DNA from: Candidatus Desulfatibia profunda
GTDB taxonomy: Bacteria; Desulfobacterota; Desulfobacteria; Desulfobacterales; UBA11574
Direction of reading: 5' to 3'
Assembly (NCBI GenBank): GCA_014382665.1
Contig: JACNJH010000135.1
Span: 1 to 48,552 of the forward strand
DNA length: 48,552 nt
This document shows, piece by piece, positions 41,497 through 48,552 of this stretch (positions within the stretch are counted from its first letter, which is position 1; each line of letters starts with the position of its first letter). The notes beneath the pieces were generated by a model. The model did not search any database and had not been told where the DNA came from. It was given only the letters and a program-made list of their open reading frames with translations. A program made the translations under genes and the position numbers.

Positions 41497-43350
41497 TTAT
41501 TCCTTAAATTCCCACAGGGCGTCCCGCAGCCCCGAAGTCCGCTCAATTTTACGCGATACGGCGGCCTTGATAATGTCTGCGGTCCCCCATATCGAAATGG
41601 TCTGCCTGGCCCTTGTGATTGCCGTGTAGAACAGTTCGCGTGTCAGTACCGGATAATCCCTTTCCGGCAGAACCAGCAGAACGTCATCAAACTCAGAGCC
41701 CTGGCTTTTGTGAACGGTCATGGCAAAAACCGTTTCGTGCTCGGAAAGTCTGTGAGGTAAAAATCGCCTGGGTTGGCCGGAGGCTCCGGAAAAATAAACA
41801 TATAGTTCTTCCCGGCCGCCTGCTTCCGGGGCCGGAAGGGTGATCCCCATATCGCCATTAAACAGGCCCAGGTTATAATCATTGCGAGTGATCATAACCG
41901 GTCTTCCCGCATACCATTCTTGCTTTGGCCTTATCAAACCTTCCCGGCCCAACACCTGTTCCGCCAGCCTGTTGAGCGCAATAACCCCCAAGGGTCCGAT
42001 GTTTACGGCACATAATATCTTGAAGCGCTCAAAGCGTTCAAGGGCTGTATGGGGATCAGCGGTTTCAAGATATTCTGAATAACCTTGGATCAACCTTTTT
42101 GCAAGGGTCTGAAGCAGCTCTTTCCGATCCGACATCTCTTGCCATAAGATATGCGCCTGGGAAGCTCTTAGCACACTAAAAACCTTTTCAACGTCCCCCT
42201 GATTCACGCTTCGGCTGAATTTGCCGATGGCGCTGCTTTCTGCAAATCGAAAGCTTTTTGTTAATAGCGCGATACAATCCTGCAGTCCGGGTCCTGTTTG
42301 ATCATGCTCGCTGTTCAGATTGAATTCTTCCCGGGTGATTTGTTCTAGCCGTTTACGAAATGGCAGCGAAAAACCGTGGACATTGTTGCGGTCGCAAATG
42401 TCGCCCAGAACGGAACCTGCCTCGACCGAAGCAAGCTGATCCTTATCTCCGATGAGGATCAGTCTGGCTTCGATCGGTACGGCCGCCAGGAGTTTTGACA
42501 TCAGAGCCAGATCGACCATAGACGCCTCGTCCACCACCACGATGTCAGCGGGCAGCGGATTTTCGGCATTATAAAAAAAGTACCTGGACCCCTGCTTCGA
42601 TTTCAGCATGCGGTGAATCGTATACGATTCAGAGGGTATGGCATCAATGACTTCTTGGCGACAGTTCAATGTTTTTTTTGTGGCCTTAATCGATTCGGAA
42701 AGTCTGGCAGCGGCTTTTCCGGTCGGTGCGCACAGAAAGATCTCAAGCCCGCCGGTCTGCTCTAACAGCAATGCCAGGATTTTTGCCACCGTAAAGGTTT
42801 TTCCGGTTCCCGGCCCGCCGGAGATCACACAGAACTTTTTCAACGTGGCGGTAAGGGCCGCCACTTTCTGCCAATCGGTACCTTCCTGGGAAACCATGGG
42901 AAAAAGTCTTTGTAAGCCGTCTTGTAACAAAGGTATATTGATCGGATCGATATCCTTTTGAACTCGTTTAATGACGGACTCCGAAAGTTTTTTTTCATAT
43001 TCCCAATAGCGATAAAGGTACAGTCTGTTTTTCTCGTCGAGTATCAGGGGACGAAACTCTCCGGAACTTCCCACCACAGGACTTGCGCGGAGTTTTTCAG
43101 TCCAGACGGAAAGCGGCGGATATTTCAGCCCGATTGCGCCATCCTGGTTTTCAAACAAAGGCGTTTCCACCACCGCAGCCAGATCTAAATATACATCGCC
43201 GGTTCCAGTTACATGGCTTGCCAGTGCCGCTCCCAGAAAAATATATGGATCATCTTGGCGGCAAAGGCCGGTGATAAAGCGTGCGAAATGGAAGTCGATA
43301 TCGTTAAAAATTCCATTATCATATAAGTCTTTTAGATTAATATTGTTCAT
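41497..43350 (-). CDS. recD: Exodeoxyribonuclease V alpha subunit (RecD helicase)
   Basis: The 617-residue SF1B helicase (from the ATG at 43350) has Walker A as ISGGPGTGKTFTVAKI, Walker B as DIVVVDEASMVD, the LIGDKDQLASVEAGSVLGDI motif and the late AMTVHKSQGSEFDDVLLVLP, all typical of RecD. The N-terminal part before Walker A fits the RecD domain that contacts RecC. The frame is open to a TTG at 43401, but that start has no Shine-Dalgarno. recB lies upstream on the same strand with a repeat-bearing 293-bp gap, and fabH follows 5 bp on. No recC is seen. Confidence 0.93.
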   Translation of the reverse strand: MNNINLKDLYDNGIFNDIDFHFARFITGLCRQDDPYIFLGAALASHVTGTGDVYLDLAAVVETPLFENQDGAIGLKYPPLSVWTEKLRASPVVGSSGEFRPLILDEKNRLYLYRYWEYEKKLSESVIKRVQKDIDPINIPLLQDGLQRLFPMVSQEGTDWQKVAALTATLKKFCVISGGPGTGKTFTVAKILALLLEQTGGLEIFLCAPTGKAAARLSESIKATKKTLNCRQEVIDAIPSESYTIHRMLKSKQGSRYFFYNAENPLPADIVVVDEASMVDLALMSKLLAAVPIEARLILIGDKDQLASVEAGSVLGDICDRNNVHGFSLPFRKRLEQITREEFNLNSEHDQTGPGLQDCIALLTKSFRFAESSAIGKFSRSVNQGDVEKVFSVLRASQAHILWQEMSDRKELLQTLAKRLIQGYSEYLETADPHTALERFERFKILCAVNIGPLGVIALNRLAEQVLGREGLIRPKQEWYAGRPVMITRNDYNLGLFNGDMGITLPAPEAGGREELYVYFSGASGQPRRFLPHRLSEHETVFAMTVHKSQGSEFDDVLLVLPERDYPVLTRELFYTAITRARQTISIWGTADIIKAAVSRKIERTSGLRDALWEFKE

Positions 43351-43431
43351 GTTGTCGCCGTCGGATGATCCCGTTGTAAACCGTGAAGAACTCGTGCCCA
43401 AGTGCTCATAAAACCGAACAGATTTTTTTTG

Positions 43432-43577
43432 GTTATCCCGTTATCCCGTTCGCCGGTTGGCCGGTTGATTCGATTTAAACAGTTTTAATAAAGATCCTTA
43501 TTTGCAGATGTTGGTGAATACGCCGTCAGCCTGTCTTATCCAGACGGGACAACGGGCAAACTGGCAAACGGGCTAAC
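43432..43577. repeat. Inverted element with 8-bp-periodic arms (GTTnnCCC type)
   Basis: The left arm reads GTTATCCC, GTTATCCC, GTTCGCCG, GTTGGCCG, GTTGATTC (43432-43471). The right arm reads GGGACAAC, GGGCAAAC, TGGCAAAC, GGGCTAAC (43546-43577), the inverse of the same unit. About 75 bp of unrelated sequence lies between. It fills most of the recB-recD gap. Confidence 0.85.
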
Positions 43578-43643
43578 CAGTTATTCACACTCAAACAGCT
43601 TCACGCTTTACAACGGAATCATCTTTCATAGAAAATAGCCGGG

Positions 43644-46600
43644 TTAGCCTCCGGGGATCAGGGCCCTGCCCAGTGCAGCGATCGTATCCGCAGCAGGCAG
43701 GTCCTTGTAAATTCCGAAATCCGGCCCGAAATCAGGATCAACGCCACGGATAAATATGTAAAAAACACCGCCGAAATCGGTTTCATACCTGTAACCCGGC
43801 ACCCTGCTCTGCAAGTACCGGTGAAGTGCGAGCGTATATAAATGATATTGCAGGATGTAATAGTCGTTGTGCATGGTTTGATTCAAGGCGGCTCTATCGT
43901 AATTTTCAAGTCGCGAACCCAAAAAATTCGATTTCCAGTCCACCAAAAAATAACGGCCCTTGGCATGCAAGACCAGGTCGATATACCCCTTCATAAAACC
44001 CTTGGCCAGCGGAAACGACAGTTTATCAATCCGCTGGGGAAAATCGGCGGAAATATCAACGCCGGCACGGGTCTTGAAAATCGTCTTCAGTGTTTGAGGG
44101 GTTATCGATTTTAATGGAAAATAAAATTCCATCTCATTAATCCGGTCCTGGCATTGAACACTGGAGAGGGTTAACGGCGTTGTGCCCGACGGCAGTGGGG
44201 TTACCAGGACTTTTTGTATCATGGTATTGACAGGTGCCTGCCAGTTGGCATCAAATCCATATGCCTTCAGCTTGTCGGTCACCAGTTTTTTGCGTTGGTC
44301 GGGATCGTTTGATGCAAAATCAAGATGCTCGAAGATGTCGTGAAAAAAAAGTCCGGTTCTGGTTCCCGCCGGAAATGAAAAGATATCGGCATTTTCGGGA
44401 ACATCCCGCCGATATGCCGGGATGTTCCGGCTGGCATCGCCATAGGTGTCACGATCCGGCAGCGCTTGATCAAAGGACCGTTTCGATATCAGGTATGAGT
44501 AACTCGCCACCTTCCAGGTGGTGTCGATGTTTCCTGTAAATTGCCTGCAAAAGCGTTTTTGCCCACGTGCCTTGCGAGGATGATATTCTTGGTGGGTTTC
44601 AAGCGGCATGGAAACAAGTTCAATGCTCCCTTCTGATCGATTTGCCAGATGTTCAAGGTCAGCCATAAACTCTTGGCTTTTTTTGATTGAAATCCCGGAT
44701 TTCATCAAGGCAGACACAATATCATCACCGCTGGCGCCGTCCGCATGGGTCCGGTCGCAGTGAAACAGGTAGGCCAAAGCGGACGTTTGGGCTGTTTTAA
44801 AGGATCCCCATACCAGATAGCATCGTTTTTTTGCACGGGTTAAAGCAACGTAAAGCAATCTTAAGTTTTCCGCCAGAAGCTCATTTTGAGCCTGAACACG
44901 ATGACGGCTGTTTGGGCCGGCGTCAATATCGAGCGTCAGTGTATTGTTTTCGGTATTTTCATGAAAAGAAACTTCTTTGCGCTTGATTAAAGAGCCATCC
45001 CATCCAAACGGACAAAAAACAACCGGAAATTCCAGCCCTTTGCTTTTATGGATCGTAATGATCTTAACGGCATGCTCGTCGCTTTCCAGACGCAACTGGT
45101 GCACTTCCGATTCGGATAATACGGCTTGTGTTTGTTCGGACAACCATCTGATAAGGCCGGTAATTCCCAGCTTTTTTGAAATCGATTCCTGGTGGAGAAT
45201 TTCCGCCAGGTGGAGAACATTCGTCAGTCTCCTGTCACCATCCGGAAATGACAGCAGACGTCCCCTCACCTTTTCCCCGGCCGTCATCAGACGAAACATT
45301 CTGATGAAACCGTATTGCTGCCATACCTGAAAATATTCCCTGAAGGCGCCAAGTCGCGCCTGCCACCAGTGCGCCTCTTCAGATCCCAGGTCGAGTTCTT
45401 GTCCGGAAACTCCCATCATGTCGGTTACAAGGGCCGACCGAAACAGGCGTTCATTGACAGGTTCGGAAATGCTCGCCAAGATCCTTTCCATCTCCAGGGC
45501 TTCATGGGTATCAAAAACGTTTCCGGCGCCATAGATAACAGCGGGAATCCGTTTGGCTGCAAGGTGTGTTTTGATAACTTTTGCCTGCCGGTTTGTGCGA
45601 ACAAGGACGGCGATGTCACCGGACTTGATATCAACGGTTTCATGATCAGATGCGCCCCCGGGGTCCGCGGCCATAAGACGGGAAATTTCAGCGGCAACCG
45701 CTGCTGCGATCAACTCTATGGCCTCGGTTTTATTTAGGGATGTTGCTTTATCAAATGGCAGATACCATAATGTTAACGGCGCGTTCCCTGTAACCGCTTT
45801 GCTTTTTTCTCCGGGGATACCTTCTTCAAACGGTATCTTTTTAAATATGAACGGTGTTTGAACATTTGAAAAAATCGTGTTGACCGCTTTGATCAGCGCC
45901 GGCGTTGAGCGCCAGTTTTCGATCAGGGTGTATTTTGAATCCGCCTGGCGCGCCGCCTTCATGTAAGAAAAGATATCAGCGCCTCTGAAGCTGTATATGG
46001 ATTGCTTGGGATCGCCGATCATAAACAGGGCGTTTTGTTTTGAAGCAAAGAGCCTGGAAAAAATTTCATATTGAACCGAATCCGTATCCTGAAATTCATC
46101 CACAAGGGCAGCCCTGTATTTATTCGCAATAGCGGCGGCAAGCGCGTTTCCGCCTTTATCTTCAAGGGCTCTTTTTACCATCAGCAAAAGATCGTCAAAA
46201 AATTGGATGTTCGCTTGTTTTTTCCTGGCCGACAGTTCTGTTTCTACAAATTTGAAACATTCGGATTTAAGAAACAGAAGATACCTTTCCATTTCCTTTT
46301 CCAGGCCAACACCTTTTTGATAGAGTTCTTCACAAAAATCAAATAGCTCGTGCGATGGCGGGGTGTGGTTTTTTCGAGTGGATGTGATTAGTTTTGTAAC
46401 GGTAAATTTTTCAAAATTTTCAAACAACGGGAACCCCGTGCATTTGGCATCAACGTATCTGTCCATGGCTTCCGCCATGGAGACAACTTTCAGGTCTCTA
46501 GCGGAAACACCGGGCTGCTCCGCCTTTGTTTTGATACTGCCGTAAACCTTTTCATTCAACGCCGCAGCCTTTAACAACTGCATCACCCCGGTGCGTGAAA

Positions 46601-47267
46601 CCGGCCACAGGTCTTTCAGTGTATTGAATATCTTTCTAAAATCATCCAGAGAGGTTAGAGCAGGCTGCTCCACATCCGGAACAATTTTTATTTCCGGTGC
46701 TTTTTTTTGGTCCAGCAGCCTTAAAAAAAATTCCGGGCCGGATATCTTTTGAAGGGCGTAGCTTATAAATTCCGGCGGCAGCGTGTAAAAACGATTTCTC
46801 CAGAAGTCATCAACGATCTCCTGGGTCAAATCGGAAGGGTCGGTCACAAGTTCCGTATCGAATAAGCTTTGAGCCTCAAAGGCGTTCTCCTGCAATATCC
46901 GCTGGCAAAAACCGTGTATGGTAAAGACGGCGGATTTGTCAAAATCGAAAAGAGCGTCTTGAATCAATTGAACGGCCAACGGCGGATTATCGTGTTTTTT
47001 CACAATAGTGTCGACAAAATCGTCCGTACTTGACCCGCTTAAAAATGCCGATTTTGCCTGAAGGAGCTTATTGCGGATTCGGTCCTTGATTTCCGCAGTT
47101 GCCGCCTTGGTAAAGGTAACTACCAGTATCTGGCCCGGCAAGAGACGTTCTTCGAGGATCAGCCTTAAATAAAGCCCGGCGATGGTATATGTCTTGCCCG
47201 TACCTGCGCTTGCTTCAATGAGAAAGGTGCCGGCAAGGGGGGAATTGGCCAAATCAAATGGTTTCAT
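43644..47267 (-). CDS. recB: Exodeoxyribonuclease V beta subunit (RecB helicase-nuclease)
   Basis: The 1207-residue protein has the RecB layout. The UvrD-type helicase comes first: IEASAGTGKTYTIAGLY (Walker A), DEFQDTDSVQYEIF (Walker B), MIGDPKQSIYSFRGAD, ITIHKSKGLEFPVVF and VALTRAKKRCYLVWG. The C-terminal nuclease domain follows, with FFHDIFEHLDF, GYIDLVLHAKGRYFLVDWKSN (catalytic Asp and the DxK) and LQYHLYTLALHRYLQ. With RecC and RecD it resects double-strand ends at Chi sites. The ATG at 47267 has no clear Shine-Dalgarno. recC normally precedes recB; here the upstream neighbour is an unrelated outer-membrane gene. Confidence 0.95.
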   Translation of the reverse strand: MKPFDLANSPLAGTFLIEASAGTGKTYTIAGLYLRLILEERLLPGQILVVTFTKAATAEIKDRIRNKLLQAKSAFLSGSSTDDFVDTIVKKHDNPPLAVQLIQDALFDFDKSAVFTIHGFCQRILQENAFEAQSLFDTELVTDPSDLTQEIVDDFWRNRFYTLPPEFISYALQKISGPEFFLRLLDQKKAPEIKIVPDVEQPALTSLDDFRKIFNTLKDLWPVSRTGVMQLLKAAALNEKVYGSIKTKAEQPGVSARDLKVVSMAEAMDRYVDAKCTGFPLFENFEKFTVTKLITSTRKNHTPPSHELFDFCEELYQKGVGLEKEMERYLLFLKSECFKFVETELSARKKQANIQFFDDLLLMVKRALEDKGGNALAAAIANKYRAALVDEFQDTDSVQYEIFSRLFASKQNALFMIGDPKQSIYSFRGADIFSYMKAARQADSKYTLIENWRSTPALIKAVNTIFSNVQTPFIFKKIPFEEGIPGEKSKAVTGNAPLTLWYLPFDKATSLNKTEAIELIAAAVAAEISRLMAADPGGASDHETVDIKSGDIAVLVRTNRQAKVIKTHLAAKRIPAVIYGAGNVFDTHEALEMERILASISEPVNERLFRSALVTDMMGVSGQELDLGSEEAHWWQARLGAFREYFQVWQQYGFIRMFRLMTAGEKVRGRLLSFPDGDRRLTNVLHLAEILHQESISKKLGITGLIRWLSEQTQAVLSESEVHQLRLESDEHAVKIITIHKSKGLEFPVVFCPFGWDGSLIKRKEVSFHENTENNTLTLDIDAGPNSRHRVQAQNELLAENLRLLYVALTRAKKRCYLVWGSFKTAQTSALAYLFHCDRTHADGASGDDIVSALMKSGISIKKSQEFMADLEHLANRSEGSIELVSMPLETHQEYHPRKARGQKRFCRQFTGNIDTTWKVASYSYLISKRSFDQALPDRDTYGDASRNIPAYRRDVPENADIFSFPAGTRTGLFFHDIFEHLDFASNDPDQRKKLVTDKLKAYGFDANWQAPVNTMIQKVLVTPLPSGTTPLTLSSVQCQDRINEMEFYFPLKSITPQTLKTIFKTRAGVDISADFPQRIDKLSFPLAKGFMKGYIDLVLHAKGRYFLVDWKSNFLGSRLENYDRAALNQTMHNDYYILQYHLYTLALHRYLQSRVPGYRYETDFGGVFYIFIRGVDPDFGPDFGIYKDLPAADTIAALGRALIPGG

Positions 47268-47312
47268 GTGGCTGAGGAATTGACGGTATCAATAAAGTCG
47301 CTTTGATAGAAA

Positions 47313-47345
47313 GAGCCATGGACAAGAAAATTCCCGCCATGGCTC
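47313..47345 (-). terminator. Hairpin after the outer-membrane gene
   Basis: A perfect 9-bp stem, GAGCCATGG with CCATGGCTC, encloses a 15-base loop. On the minus strand it is followed by TTTCTATC, a weak T run. It lies between the outer-membrane gene stop (47394) and recB. Confidence 0.5.
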
Positions 47346-47393
47346 GTGAAAAAGCCGGGCTAAGAACCCGCGCTAATCCTGATATTTCACGGG

Positions 47394-48155
47394 CTAGAAA
47401 CTTATGGTGACGGCTGCATAGGGTCCGGAGGTGCTATAATTGGCTTCAACATCGTCAAGGTCAAAGTCGATCGTAAAGAAGCGGTATCCGCCGTGGATGT
47501 CAAGAAAAGGAAATGGCGTATAAGAAATTTCGGCCTGGCCGTCCAATATTTTGTTACCGCTGTAGCCGATTCCCGTAATTAGCAGCCGGGCCTCCAGAAT
47601 ATCGGCCAAAAGGCCTGCATGAAAATTGACACCCAGCATGGGAATCGGGGCGGAAAAATCCGTACTGGTGCTTTGAGTGGTGGACCTAATACCGACGCTG
47701 CCGTCGAAATATTTGATTTTACCCACAAGCCCTATGGAAAACCCGGCCAAAATGTTTTCCAGGTCCAGCAGGTCATACATGTACATGAAATCATAGACAT
47801 CATATTTCAGGTTGGTGTTGATCAAGGTATTCGCATTGAATGTCAGGCCGTTAAAGTTGACAGTTTTGGAAAGAACCTTGCTGCCGTCGTAATCTGCGCT
47901 GTAATATGAGAAGCTTAGGTGATGATTCCCGAGTCCGGCAAAAATCTCGATCACGGGATAAGATTCGTCAGCCATTCCCAAATCATCTTCTATATCAATG
48001 GTGGTGCCTGTTATTCCGTTGCCGTCAACCTTGAGATCACCGCTCAGGCCGGGAAACCAGTAATACCCTCTGACACCAACCTCAAACGCCATGGCCGGAA
48101 TAGACAGGCCCATAAAAACCGTTACAACGATCAGGCCCAACAATGCTTTTCTCAT
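47394..48155 (-). CDS. Outer-membrane beta-barrel protein, unknown function
   Basis: The 253-residue protein has a signal peptide (MRKALLGLIVVTVFMGLSIPAMA, quoted up to MGLSIPAMA as its cleavage end) and then alternating strands such as VGVRGYYWFPGLSGDL, HHLSFSYYSADYDG and DIHGGYRFFTIDFDL. It ends in AAVTISF; the C-terminal Phe is the usual barrel insertion signal. Eight to ten strands are likely. No family name is justified, though it resembles small porin-like or OmpW-like proteins. I start at the ATG at 48155, which follows GAAAGGAGCG; the frame is open to 48224, but that extension is not a signal peptide. Confidence 0.8.
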   Translation of the reverse strand: MRKALLGLIVVTVFMGLSIPAMAFEVGVRGYYWFPGLSGDLKVDGNGITGTTIDIEDDLGMADESYPVIEIFAGLGNHHLSFSYYSADYDGSKVLSKTVNFNGLTFNANTLINTNLKYDVYDFMYMYDLLDLENILAGFSIGLVGKIKYFDGSVGIRSTTQSTSTDFSAPIPMLGVNFHAGLLADILEARLLITGIGYSGNKILDGQAEISYTPFPFLDIHGGYRFFTIDFDLDDVEANYSTSGPYAAVTISF

Positions 48156-48360
48156 GACACGCTCCTTTCGCTGAAGATACCCTATTTCCTGTAACTTTCC
48201 ATTAAATCCCATTGACCGTTTCATTCATGATTCCAATATCCCGATTCATCGGGGATACCGGATACAAACGAAAAGATCTTATCTTAAAAAGTCGCTCATT
48301 TTCAAGTCATAATCAAGTTTTGATGAAAATATAAAACGATTTGAAAAAATTCAAAAGGAT

Positions 48361-48552
48361 TTGAACTTGGAATATCAAGCCTTGATGAAAGAACTTGAGC
48401 AGCTTGAAACGGACAAAAAAGATCTCAAACCCGGAGACGAGACTAACAGATTTAATGAAAGCGCATCCAGATTCAATCAAAAAGTCAGGGATTATGAACT
48501 TAAATGCAAGGCGTTCGAGAGCGAAGTCCGGGCCAATAAGGCTCAGGTGGAT
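48361..48552 (+). CDS. Start of a coiled-coil protein (partial, runs off the window)
   Basis: From a TTG at 48361 (or 48367), preceded by AAAAGGA, the frame is open to the window end: 64 residues rich in Glu, Lys and Leu, for example YQALMKELEQLETDKKDL and RFNQKVRDYELKCKAFESEV, with heptad spacing of hydrophobic residues. There is no signal peptide, and the family is not recognisable. It is divergent from the outer-membrane gene. The start is not firm, since an ATG at 48385 is also in frame. Confidence 0.55.
   Translation, partial: MNLEYQALMKELEQLETDKKDLKPGDETNRFNESASRFNQKVRDYELKCKAFESEVRANKAQVD

Noticed and set aside
43432-43577. Possible CRISPR array, because of short regular repeats
   Set aside because: The repeats are 8 bp, degenerate and without spacers, and no cas gene is near.
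1-48552. tRNA or rRNA genes
   Set aside because: I read the gaps for acceptor stems and CCA ends and found none convincing; a tRNA scan would settle it.

Overview
The window is an ordinary-looking chromosomal segment of an anaerobic deltaproteobacterium. I infer Desulfobacterota, most likely Desulfobacterales, from three things: an ADP-forming acyl-CoA synthetase, an MglA/PilZ/cyclic-nucleotide signalling cluster and an OFA-type transporter in one segment; the remnant of a malate dehydrogenase gene; and many short hairpin repeats between genes, of a kind I recall from such genomes. This placement rests on gene content and recall, not on a search. I see no rRNA, tRNA, CRISPR array, prophage or intact transposase.

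Layout. 1-6 kb holds envelope precursor genes: the tail of an unknown gene, a FlaA1/WbpM-type nucleotide-sugar dehydratase, a left-handed beta-helix protein and glmM, then a convergent Bax-inhibitor-1 membrane protein. 6.2-14.3 kb is a plus-strand run: a small hypothetical gene, xseA-xseB-ispA-dxs-tlyA (exonuclease VII, isoprenoid precursors, rRNA methylation) and an EF-G-like GTPase. 14.3-17.4 kb has minus-strand genes (a truncated thermonuclease, a SplB-like radical SAM protein, a small methyltransferase preceded by a frameshifted gene) and one small membrane protein. 17.6-21.1 kb, richer in GC, carries a metallophosphoesterase, a GNAT acetyltransferase, a Ser/Thr kinase fused to a degenerate receiver, and a protein of S2P/M50 fold that has lost its catalytic residues. 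21.4-24.8 kb has an OFA transporter, a TetR regulator and an orphan ParB-like protein coupled to purC.

25.7-29 kb is a compact minus-strand signalling cluster: a PilZ protein, a DUF4388 plus twin cyclic-nucleotide-binding protein, an MglA-like GTPase and a repeat protein with an acidic linker. It is the best candidate here for an undescribed system, probably controlling cell-surface polarity or motility. 29.2-35.4 kb has a malate dehydrogenase remnant with a large in-frame internal deletion, then uvrC-uvrB, cysS and ispF. 35.9-40.3 kb has the ADP-forming acyl-CoA synthetase, a Cys-rich small protein and pgi. 40.5-47.3 kb is fabH-recD-recB with no adjacent recC, followed by an outer-membrane barrel protein and the start of a coiled-coil gene.

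Between the genes are several families of short structured repeats. One is a 23-bp palindrome, ATAAAATCG-N5-CGATTTTAT, in five copies. A second is a set of hairpins whose arms are built from degenerate 8-bp units. A third is a dispersed mosaic element present at two loci in opposite orientation. There are also a nested MITE-like element before glmM and two further multi-stem elements.
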